Assembly (NCBI GenBank): GCA_026416775.1
Contig: JAOAEN010000091.1
Coordinates: forward strand, 1 to 5,768
Direction of reading: 5' to 3'
Length of the DNA: 5,768 nucleotides
Source: Dehalococcoidales bacterium
GTDB taxonomy: Bacteria; Chloroflexota; Dehalococcoidia; Dehalococcoidales; RBG-16-60-22
In this document: in pieces, positions 1 through 5,247 of the stretch
Layout of the letters: each line of letters opens with the position of its first letter
Numbering within the stretch: position 1 is the stretch's first letter
Notes under the pieces: generated by a model
What the model was told of the DNA's origin: nothing
The model's input: the letters and a program-made list of their open reading frames with translations, nothing else
The model's database searches: none
Made by a program: the position numbers and the translations under genes

Positions 1-481
1 GGAATAAGGTCTTGTCCATGCGCGGGATCTTCAGGGGACAGTGGGGGACGTTTTCCGGGATGTAGACGACGAAGCTCTTGGTAAAGACGTATTTCTCGTC
101 CTCCATCCAGAATTCCACCTCACCGTTGAGCTCCTCGGGATGGTCGAAGTCCGTCCCGAAGAACGAAAGGAGCTCCGGGAAAGGATGCGAATGAGGCGGT
201 ACCCCCTGGGCGCCAGGGCGGTTTGCCATTTCCTTGATCTGCTCCGGGGTGAGCACCGGGCGGGGACGCTGGTTCGGGAAGGTGGACGGCCACTGCCAGA
301 CCATCTCGGAGTAAAAGCAGCCCGGGATGACCTCGGAATCCGTCCAGACGACGTGCTCAAGGCTCCGGTGGTAGCCGTCCCAGAGGCCTTCACCGATCAT
401 GTCCCGTTCCCATTCCCGGTAGGGAGGTAGCTTGATGTTCTTCTTGAGTTCGGTGCAGATGTACTTATCGTATTTGCCCAT
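1..481 (-). CDS. Small cupin-fold protein, C-terminus cut by window edge
   Basis: An open frame starts at ATG 481-479 and runs off the left edge without a stop, giving 160 visible residues. A cupin metal site is visible: H97-x-H99-x3-E103 (motif 1) and P142-x4-H147 in PENVPHCPL (motif 2), with GEVE at 120-123 between them. This is the usual 3-His/1-Glu set of metal-dependent cupins. The start is supported by AAAGGA (495-490), 8 nt upstream, and by a promoter at 525-552. The frame ends in KTLF, which aligns with KPILF about 14 residues before the end of its paralogue at 5248-5691, so probably only 10-20 residues are missing. The N-terminal 90 residues are rich in Trp and Tyr and match no domain I recognise. 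The substrate is unknown; it could be an enzyme or a small-molecule sensor. No signal peptide or membrane segment is seen, so it is probably cytoplasmic. Confidence 0.85.
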   Translation of the reverse strand, partial: MGKYDKYICTELKKNIKLPPYREWERDMIGEGLWDGYHRSLEHVVWTDSEVIPGCFYSEMVWQWPSTFPNQRPRPVLTPEQIKEMANRPGAQGVPPHSHPFPELLSFFGTDFDHPEELNGEVEFWMEDEKYVFTKSFVVYIPENVPHCPLKIPRMDKTLF

Positions 482-512
482 AGAACCTGTCCTTTCTGCT
501 GAATATTGTTTG

Positions 513-548
513 CACCTGCCTGATTTTATATCCCGCAATATGCAGGTG
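513..548. repeat. 7-bp inverted repeat bracketing the -10 box (possible operator)
   Basis: CACCTGC (513-519) and GCAGGTG (542-548) are perfect inverted copies separated by 22 bp, with arm centres 29 bp apart. One arm lies in the promoter spacer and touches the -35 box. The other covers the predicted transcription start, so the pair brackets the -10 element. Only one arm would be in the cupin mRNA, so the repeat cannot act as a hairpin in that transcript. A dimeric or looped repressor site is the natural reading, but this is inference. A second short inverted pair, ATATTG (503-508) and CAATAT (536-541), interleaves with it. Confidence 0.45.
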
Positions 549-552
549 TCAA
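525..552 (-). promoter_or_regulatory. Sigma-70-type promoter for the left cupin gene
   Basis: On the minus strand, TTGACA (552-547, perfect consensus -35) is followed after 16 bp by TATAAA (530-525, five of six -10 matches). The predicted transcription start is near 518, giving a 5' UTR of about 37 nt that carries the AAAGGA ribosome site at 495-490. The cupin can therefore be expressed independently of the QueG-like gene upstream. The upstream gene ends at 575 with no visible T-rich terminator, so readthrough is also possible. Confidence 0.7.
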
Positions 553-574
553 TTTTACGCACCGCGGCTCTTTG

Positions 575-1480
575 TCAGCCCTCCATGACCGGCAGGCGTC
601 TGGAAAGCCCGCGGTCGCGGAACTTTGTCTTCCAGTTACCTACCGGGCAGTAGGCGAGGCACTTCCCGCACTTATAGGTCGGTGAAGACTGCAGCCCTTC
701 GGGCGGCGTCCGGCGCGTTGCCTCTTCAATTTCTTTCGGGGATGCATCGAGCGAGGTCACGAGGTCCTCGCGCCCGCCGTACTTCCTCATGAGCCCGTGG
801 GTGGCGATGCGGCAGCGGCTCATGCTGACGTGGCAGTACTCGTAAACCATCTCGCCGCCGTCATCCTTATAGACCACACGCCGGGCTTCCTTTTCCCCGA
901 ACCTGGAGAGTGCCTGCGTGGGGCAGACGGTGGTGCAGATGTTGCATTTTTCGGGGTTGCAGAGGCGCTCCCCGCGGTACATCGGGTCGGGCTCAAGCCG
1001 GGCGGTGGTGAGGATTGCCCCGAAGCGGTTGCGCGGGCCGAAATCGGGGGTGAGCACGATGCTCATCCAACCGAATTCCCCGAGACCCGCCGCCACCGCC
1101 GCATGGCGCAGGCTGATTGCCATGCCGGTCTGCAGGGGGCCCGTCTGCGCGGGCATGGCGATAGCAGCGGTCTTGCGCTCAATGAACTGGGCGATATCGT
1201 AGCAGGCGTAGAGGAGGTGGAAATTCGGGGCAATGGTGTAGCCGTAGGTGCCATAAACCCCCTGGGCGAGGTGGTGTCCGTCTTCAAAGTTGCGGAAGAT
1301 GGTCTGCACCACCCCGTCGAGGAGCCGCACCCCGATGGTAATGACGGACTGGCAGCCCGGCAGAAAATCGGTGGGGTGCATACCTCGGGGGGCACCGTCA
1401 AAGCGGGAGACAGGGGCAATACCGCAGAGGTCCATGCCCATCTTGCGGGCACGCTCTTTAATCTCGTTCTCAAGTCCCAT
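575..1480 (-). CDS. QueG/RdhA-like double 4Fe-4S cluster protein
   Basis: This 301-residue cytoplasmic iron-sulfur protein belongs to the broad COG1600 group that includes epoxyqueuosine reductase (QueG) and the cores of reductive dehalogenases. Visible features are an N-terminal MGMDLCGIAP, LPGCQSVI (39-47), a conserved AGLGEFGW (131-138) followed by LTPDFGPRNRFG, and two cluster motifs: C174-x4-C179-x2-C182-x3-C186-P and C271-x2-C274-x3-C278-P. C216 or C223 may supply the fourth ligand of cluster two. It is shorter than QueG (about 380 in E. coli). The QueG Asp that I recall as the general acid aligns with T118, and CPWN is replaced by CPVGN. It has no Tat signal, unlike most catalytic RdhA proteins. 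The start is fixed by AAGGAG (1494-1489), 8 nt before the ATG. It lies 23 bp after comM and is probably cotranscribed. The family call is firm; the reaction is unknown, most likely electron transfer or a cobalamin-linked reduction. Confidence 0.85.
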   Translation of the reverse strand: MGLENEIKERARKMGMDLCGIAPVSRFDGAPRGMHPTDFLPGCQSVITIGVRLLDGVVQTIFRNFEDGHHLAQGVYGTYGYTIAPNFHLLYACYDIAQFIERKTAAIAMPAQTGPLQTGMAISLRHAAVAAGLGEFGWMSIVLTPDFGPRNRFGAILTTARLEPDPMYRGERLCNPEKCNICTTVCPTQALSRFGEKEARRVVYKDDGGEMVYEYCHVSMSRCRIATHGLMRKYGGREDLVTSLDASPKEIEEATRRTPPEGLQSSPTYKCGKCLAYCPVGNWKTKFRDRGLSRRLPVMEG

Positions 1481-1503
1481 ATCGGTATCTCCTTCTCCAG
1501 TTT

Positions 1504-3018
1504 TTATTCCGTTCTGGGGCGGTACTGTAACGCTTCGGCGATGTGATGGGGCCTGATGGTCAGGCTTCCTTCCAGGTCGGCGATGGTCAGCCCCAGCTTC
1601 AGAATGCGGTGGAAGGCACGGGCAGAAAGGTGAAGCTGTTTTGCGGCGGCTTTAAGCAGGTTCTTTGTCTCGTCATCCATGCGGCAGAACTCGCGTATCT
1701 CCGCCGGGCTCATCTCGGCATTGCAGGTGAGCCTTGTTCCCCTGAAGCGCTCAACCTGTCGGCTGCGTGCCGCCGTTACCCTTGCCTGGACCCTTGAGGA
1801 AGGCTCGCCGCGGCGGTCATCGGTGAGTTTTTCATATTCAATGTGGGGCACCTCAATGAAGATGTCCACCCGGTCAAGGAAGGGGCCGCTGATGCGTCTC
1901 TGGTAGCGCGCTACGAGCCCCGGCGGGCAGGTGCACCTGCGGAAGGGATCGCCGTAGTAACCGCAGGGACAGGGGTTCATCGCCCCCACCAGCATGAAGC
2001 TCGCCGGGTACGTCACCCTGCCCTGGGCCCGGCTGATGGTGACGATCTTGTCTTCCAGGGGCTGTCTCAGCGTCTCAAGGAGCGAATGACCGAACTCGGG
2101 TAGCTCATCGAGGAAGAGCACCCCGCGGTGGCTCAGGCTTATCTCGCCGGGTTTCGGGAAATGGCCACCGCCCACCAGCCCCGCATTGGAGATGGTGTAG
2201 TGGGGGGCACGGAAGGGGCGCTGGCGGATGAGGGGAGTATCCTGGGGCAATAGTCCGCTCACGCTGTAGACCTTGGTGACCTCGATGGCTTCCTCATCGG
2301 TCATCGGCGGAAGGATGGACGGAAGCGCCCGGGCAAGAAGCGTCTTGCCGCTACCCGGCGGCCCGCACATGATCATGTTATGACCGCCGGCGGCGGCGAC
2401 TTCAAGTGCCCGTTTGGCATGTTCCTGTCCCTTGATGTCGGCAAGGTCGGTGGTGGCAGAGGGCGTTTCCGTTCCCGGCTCCGGTCTTGGCACGGGTTCG
2501 GGGGCGGGGATTTCCCCGCGGAGGTAGCTGATGAGCTGGGCAAGCGAGGCGAAGGGAAGCACTTTGACTCCGTCAACGAGGGAAGCCTCGGCGGCGTCGA
2601 CCTCGGGGACGATGACCCGTGGTACCTTCTCGTCGTGGGCAAGGACGACCATGGGGAGGATCCCGTTGGTGTGTCTCAGACTCCCGTCCAGAGAAAGCTC
2701 GCCGAGGACCATCGTATCGCCAAGGTCGGCTTCCACCTGACCGGAGCTCAGGAGGATGCCCACCGCGATCGGCAGGTCATAGGCAGGGCCGGCCTTTTTC
2801 AGGTCTGCCGGGGCGAGGTTCACCACGATGCGCTTCGTGGGAAAGGTGCCGCCCGAGTTGCGGATTGCTGCACGCACACGTTCCCTTGCCTCCTGCACGG
2901 CGGCATCCGGCAGCCCCACGATGGTAAATGAGGGAAGCCCCGGCGAGATGTCCACCTCCACCTCCACGATTGCCCCGTCCAGCCCGATGATGGCACCGCT
3001 GCGTACTTTGGCAAGCAT
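1504..3018 (-). CDS. comM: ComM/YifB family AAA+ ATPase (Mg-chelatase-like)
   Basis: The 504-residue protein has the full ComM architecture. An N-terminal Lon-S5-like domain (about 1-165) contains GLPSFTIVGLPDAAVQE. A Pro/Glu-rich linker (about 170-185) precedes the AAA+ module, with Walker A GPPGSGKT (219-226), Walker B GVLFLDE (299-305) and the family signature NPCPCGYYGD with four cysteines (350, 352, 362, 364). The C-terminal Mg-chelatase-type helical domain (about 435-500) contains LSARAFHRILKLGLTIADLE. In Vibrio cholerae, ComM is a hexameric helicase that drives branch migration during integration of transforming DNA; many non-transformable bacteria also carry it. I chose ATG 3018 because the family starts with M-L-A-K-V. 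The in-frame extension to 3057 would overlap the promoter at 3028-3057. Nothing is truncated or missing. Confidence 0.96.
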   Translation of the reverse strand: MLAKVRSGAIIGLDGAIVEVEVDISPGLPSFTIVGLPDAAVQEARERVRAAIRNSGGTFPTKRIVVNLAPADLKKAGPAYDLPIAVGILLSSGQVEADLGDTMVLGELSLDGSLRHTNGILPMVVLAHDEKVPRVIVPEVDAAEASLVDGVKVLPFASLAQLISYLRGEIPAPEPVPRPEPGTETPSATTDLADIKGQEHAKRALEVAAAGGHNMIMCGPPGSGKTLLARALPSILPPMTDEEAIEVTKVYSVSGLLPQDTPLIRQRPFRAPHYTISNAGLVGGGHFPKPGEISLSHRGVLFLDELPEFGHSLLETLRQPLEDKIVTISRAQGRVTYPASFMLVGAMNPCPCGYYGDPFRRCTCPPGLVARYQRRISGPFLDRVDIFIEVPHIEYEKLTDDRRGEPSSRVQARVTAARSRQVERFRGTRLTCNAEMSPAEIREFCRMDDETKNLLKAAAKQLHLSARAFHRILKLGLTIADLEGSLTIRPHHIAEALQYRPRTE

Positions 3019-3027
3019 TCGCAAGGG

Positions 3028-3057
3028 ATTATAGCGTATTGCGGGTGCCAGTGGCAA
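3028..3057 (-). promoter_or_regulatory. comM promoter, predicted leaderless
   Basis: On the minus strand, TTGCCA (3057-3052) is followed after 18 bp by a perfect TATAAT (3033-3028). Only 9 bp separate the -10 box from the comM ATG at 3018, so the first purines at normal start distance (3020 or 3019) are 1-2 nt before the ATG. No Shine-Dalgarno is present, which agrees with leaderless translation. The promoter sits between the end of cinA (3082) and comM, so comM can be expressed separately from cinA. Confidence 0.65.
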
Positions 3058-3081
3058 AAACCGGGAGAGAACTGCGGTAAA

Positions 3082-4248
3082 TCAGGTATTCTTTTGTTCC
3101 AGGACTTCCTTGAGCCAGACGAGGGCATGGTTGAGGGTCCGCCTTGCGATGAGCTCGCGGTCGCCCGGGTAGCCGGTGGTGGAGTCCATCGTCCTTCTGC
3201 CGTCGCTAATGGCGATACAGGCATTTTCCGTTCCCCGTGAGGCGGGGTTACCGCATATGGCAAGACCGATGTCCGCCCTGAACTCCTCCCGGGCTTTCTC
3301 CGCCATCATGGCCGCCGTCTTTCGGGAAGGGGCATCTTCGGCCGGTACGACCAGCCCGCCCCTGAAAAAGTGGCTTGCGGCAAACGAGCGCACGAGCAAG
3401 CCGGCGGTAAAGTCCTCGGCGGTGGCGATGGTAAGGTTCCTTGCCTGAAGGAGGTTCTGGACGGTCCTTTCCAGGGTGTCCTCGTCGGCCCCCCAGATGT
3501 ATCTGCCCAGAATGGTGCGGATGTCCCTTTCGCGCTCCTGTACCATCCGGCGTGCTTCCGCTTCGGTTGCGGCTTTGGCAGTGATGCGCATGTGGATGCC
3601 GTCCGGCCGGGCATAAAGGGCAAGTGTCGGGTTGGCGCTCTTGAGGAAGGGTGCCGCCAGTTCATCCACTCTGGCTTCGGCAAGCCCCCATGTCTTGAGG
3701 GTGCGGGAAAGGATGACGGCGCACCTCATGGCTCTGAGGCGGGGAAGCACCGCGTCATGCCACATTGCCTGTAGCTCACGCGGCGGTCCCGGGAGCACGA
3801 TGATGGTGTGGTTTTCTTTTTCCACCCACCAGCCCGGTGCGGTACCGAAGCTGTTGCGCAGGGGGGTGGCGGAGGGGATAATGGTTGCCTGCTTGAGGTT
3901 ATTGAGGGGCATTTCCATGCCGCGGCGCCTGAAGAAGCCCTCGAGTTCCTCACGGAGCTGCGGGTCGATGGTGAGCGTTTCTCCCAGGAACCGGGCGATG
4001 ACCTCGCGGGTGATGTCGCCCTGGGTGGGCCCGAGCCCGCCGCTGGTGATGATGATGTCCGCCCGCTGCCATGCCTGCCGGAGCACCTGGGTGAACCTTT
4101 CAAAGTTGTCCCCGACGATGTTGCCGTGGTAGAGGTCTATCCCCAGGCTGGCAAGCTGGGAGGCGATAAAGCTCGTGTTGACGTCGGCAACCTCACCGAG
4201 GAGAAGCTCGGTGCCGCTGGCGATGATTTCTGCTTTCGGGCTCACCAC
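3082..4248 (-). CDS. cinA: CinA-like protein with degenerate NMN-deamidase domain
   Basis: The 388-residue protein has the two-domain CinA layout. The N-terminal molybdopterin-binding-like domain (COG1058, about 5-175) is well kept: AEIIASGTELLLGEV, SGGLGPTQGDIT (69-80), GTAPGWWVE and LPGPPREL (152-159). In some bacteria this domain hydrolyses ADP-ribose. The C-terminal PncC-like domain (about 260-385) normally deamidates nicotinamide mononucleotide, but here the usual AESCTGG is AEDFTAG (277-283), so the catalytic Ser is Asp279. The usual YSNEAK is PAEDAP (302-307), and TGIAGPGGG is reduced to CGNPASRG (332-339). About 20 residues of loops are missing compared with a typical 410-residue CinA. 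FRGG, ADIGLA and IAIS remain, so the domain probably folds without deamidase activity. The start is GTG 4248, with a second GTG at 4245. comM follows after 63 bp. Confidence 0.9.
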   Translation of the reverse strand: MVSPKAEIIASGTELLLGEVADVNTSFIASQLASLGIDLYHGNIVGDNFERFTQVLRQAWQRADIIITSGGLGPTQGDITREVIARFLGETLTIDPQLREELEGFFRRRGMEMPLNNLKQATIIPSATPLRNSFGTAPGWWVEKENHTIIVLPGPPRELQAMWHDAVLPRLRAMRCAVILSRTLKTWGLAEARVDELAAPFLKSANPTLALYARPDGIHMRITAKAATEAEARRMVQERERDIRTILGRYIWGADEDTLERTVQNLLQARNLTIATAEDFTAGLLVRSFAASHFFRGGLVVPAEDAPSRKTAAMMAEKAREEFRADIGLAICGNPASRGTENACIAISDGRRTMDSTTGYPGDRELIARRTLNHALVWLKEVLEQKNT

Positions 4249-4253
4249 TCTTT

Positions 4254-4282
4254 ATTATCGGCAAAACTCGCCCGGTGCGCAA
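4254..4282 (-). promoter_or_regulatory. Possible cinA promoter, near-leaderless
   Basis: On the minus strand, GATAAT (4259-4254, five of six -10 matches) lies 17 bp after TTGCGC (4282-4277), a weak -35 with three matches. Only five bases (AAAGA) separate the -10 box from the GTG at 4248. Transcription would therefore begin at or within the first codons, and no Shine-Dalgarno lies upstream. The layout resembles the comM promoter, but the weak -35 lowers confidence. cinA could also be read through from the small membrane gene upstream. Confidence 0.4.
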
Positions 4283-4311
4283 TATGTCGGTCAGACCGTA
4301 TGGAGGCCGGC

Positions 4312-4563
4312 TTAACCTTCGAGTTCCTTGAGCTTTTTCCAGAGTGTGGCGGCTTCAAGGTCGTTGCCGGCGGTGGCGAGGGTGCGCAGGACGGTCTGGT
4401 AGCGCAGGCTGCCGCAGGTTTTCCCGGATGCAATCATCCGGCGTGCTTCAGCTATTGCCCAGTAGGTGCGCAGTGGCCTGACCACAAGCTGCATGAAGGC
4501 AATGACCGCACCAAGCCCGAGGAGCAGGAGTATGCTGAAAAGGAAATACTCAATCGAGACCAT
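4312..4563 (-). CDS. Small single-pass membrane protein, unknown function
   Basis: The 83-residue protein starts MVSIEYFLF, and residues about 5-32 form one long hydrophobic segment, FLFSILLLLGLGAVIAFMQL, running into VVRP. A basic, predicted helical cytoplasmic tail of about 50 residues follows and contains RMIASGKTCGSLRYQT and a charged end, LWKKLKELEG. The positive-inside rule puts the N-terminus outside and the tail in the cytoplasm. ATG 4563 is chosen because GGTGA lies about 5 nt upstream; an ATG at 4575 and a TTG at 4581 are in frame but badly spaced from any ribosome site. It is 63 bp upstream of cinA in the same orientation. I do not recognise a family; the tail may act as a scaffold or partner-binding helix, which is inference. 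Confidence 0.7.
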   Translation of the reverse strand: MVSIEYFLFSILLLLGLGAVIAFMQLVVRPLRTYWAIAEARRMIASGKTCGSLRYQTVLRTLATAGNDLEAATLWKKLKELEG

Positions 4564-4599
4564 ACGGTTCACCATCCTCAACGCGTTTTTATTGTGATG

Positions 4600-4605
4600 A
4601 TAATA
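4600..4605 (-). promoter_or_regulatory. Candidate -10 box for the small membrane protein gene
   Basis: TATTAT (4605-4600 on the minus strand, five of six matches) lies about 37 bp upstream of the ATG at 4563, preceded directly by TG. No recognisable -35 hexamer lies 16-18 bp further upstream, so this is a weak call. It lies in the divergent gap (4564-4768), back to back with the stronger plus-strand promoter at 4674-4702. Confidence 0.3.
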
Positions 4606-4673
4606 CAGTCCGGCAGGCGGCAGGAAGAGTGTTAGCCCCCATTCTGACAGAAGCTGTTACCCATTATGGTCTT

Positions 4674-4702
4674 TTGACTTTTCGGTTCCTGCCCGTTATT
4701 AT
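4674..4702 (+). promoter_or_regulatory. Sigma-70-type promoter for the DUF1893 gene
   Basis: TTGACT (4674-4679, five of six) and TATTAT (4697-4702, five of six) are separated by an ideal 17 bp. The predicted start is near 4709, leaving a leader of about 60 nt before the ATG at 4769. This is the best-spaced promoter in the window. It likely serves the DUF1893 gene and, by readthrough, the cupin at 5248. Confidence 0.7.
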
Positions 4703-4768
4703 GGTGGCAAAGACGGGGAAAAAGTTTTTCCTCGGGTTGCGGTGTGTTCTTTCCTTTTGAGGGCCATG

Positions 4769-5188
4769 ATGGGACGCGAAGATTACCGTGATTTTCTGGA
4801 AAGCCGGGACACACTGCGTGTCTATCGTGGGGGAAATATCGTTTTCCGTTCTCAGAAAGAGGGCCTTTTGCCCCTGCTGGAGTATCTGGAAAGCCCCGAG
4901 GCTTCCGCCGGCGGATGCGTTATTTACGATAGGGTCTGCGGTAATGCGGCGGCGCTGCTTTCTGTCCTTGCTCACGCCGGTGAGGTGGCAGGTCCGCTGG
5001 GGAGTGAGCTTGCCCGGTGCACCCTTGAGAAATACGGTATCAGCCACCATTTTGACAGGGTTGTCCCTTACATTACCCGTGACGACGGCAGGACGATGTG
5101 CCCCATGGAAGAGATGTCCCTCGGGAAGGAACCGGAGGAGTTCTACCGCATGGTAAAACAGCGGGCGGCAGGGAGCCGTCCCTGCTGA
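4769..5188 (+). CDS. DUF1893 family protein (deaminase-like fold)
   Basis: The 139-residue protein matches the DUF1893 family, whose Thermotoga member TM1506 has a cytidine-deaminase-like fold and no established reaction. Family landmarks in order are RVYRGGNIVFRSQKEGLLPLL (17-37), DRVCGNAAALL (54-64, the usual D-[KR]-x-x-G-x-AAA segment), LEKYGI (86-91), VVPYITRDDG (98-107) and the C-terminal MCPMEE (110-115). The conserved C111-P-x-E resembles a metal or nucleophile position of deaminases. Length is normal for the family. ATG 4769 is chosen because GAGGG (4759-4763) is 5 nt upstream; the adjacent ATG at 4766 is possible, and a GTG at 4742 is unlikely. The protein is soluble with no signal peptide. 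A 9-bp hairpin overlaps its stop codon, and the cupin gene follows after 59 bp. Confidence 0.88.
   Translation: MGREDYRDFLESRDTLRVYRGGNIVFRSQKEGLLPLLEYLESPEASAGGCVIYDRVCGNAAALLSVLAHAGEVAGPLGSELARCTLEKYGISHHFDRVVPYITRDDGRTMCPMEEMSLGKEPEEFYRMVKQRAAGSRPC
5166..5187 (+). repeat. Hairpin overlapping the DUF1893 stop codon
   Basis: GCAGGGA (5168-5174) and TCCCTGC (5179-5185) pair perfectly around a GCCG loop. In RNA the stem extends by a G-U wobble (5167/5186) and a C-G pair (5166/5187), giving about nine pairs that include the first two bases of the TGA stop. No T-run follows, so it is not a standard intrinsic terminator. It could stabilise the upstream message 3' end or slow readthrough into the cupin gene. 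Confidence 0.45.
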
Positions 5189-5224
5189 AGGAAGTGTTCC
5201 GGGTGCTGGCATAGCGCTGTATCA

Positions 5225-5242
5225 GATAATGGTTTAAGGAGG
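5225..5242 (+). promoter_or_regulatory. Strong ribosome binding site and -10-like box before the right cupin
   Basis: TAAGGAGG (5235-5242) is a near-perfect Shine-Dalgarno, 5 nt before the ATG at 5248, and it fixes that start. GATAAT (5225-5230) looks like a -10 box but has no -35 at 16-18 bp. A start there would also put the Shine-Dalgarno at the extreme 5' end, so expression from the promoter at 4674-4702 is more likely. The ribosome site is certain; the -10 box is doubtful. Confidence 0.7.
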
Positions 5243-5247
5243 CCCTT

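Noticed and set aside
520..574. Terminator after the QueG-like gene
   Set aside because: No stem followed by a T-run is found on the minus strand; the inverted repeat here has a 22-bp gap and fits an operator better.
797..1546. Plus-strand open frame of 249 codons opposite the QueG-like gene
   Set aside because: The minus strand encodes clear 4Fe-4S motifs over the same bases; the plus-strand product has no domain and no ribosome site.
3019..3057. Upstream in-frame start for ComM adding 13 residues
   Set aside because: The extension does not resemble the family N-terminus, overlaps the promoter and has no ribosome site.
3056..3081. Possible intrinsic terminator after cinA (ACCG...CGGT followed by T's)
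   Set aside because: The stem is only four pairs around an 11-nt loop, and the T-run overlaps the comM -35 region.
3082..3480. Frameshift as the cause of the altered CinA C-terminal domain
   Set aside because: Conserved pieces (FRGG, ADIGLA, IAIS) remain in the same frame on both sides of the changed motifs, and other frames show no CinA motifs.
4289..4299. CGGT-CAG-ACCG inverted repeat between the small membrane gene and cinA
   Set aside because: A four-pair stem with a three-base loop and no T-run is too weak to call a terminator or operator.
3808..4635. Long plus-strand open frame of 275 codons opposite cinA and the small membrane gene
   Set aside because: Its product is low-complexity, rich in Gly, Glu and Asp, with no recognisable motif; it spans two well-supported minus-strand genes and is a shadow of their G+C-rich codon pattern.
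4664..5212. Minus-strand open frame opposite the DUF1893 gene
   Set aside because: DUF1893 on the plus strand has family motifs, a promoter and a ribosome site; the opposite frame has none.
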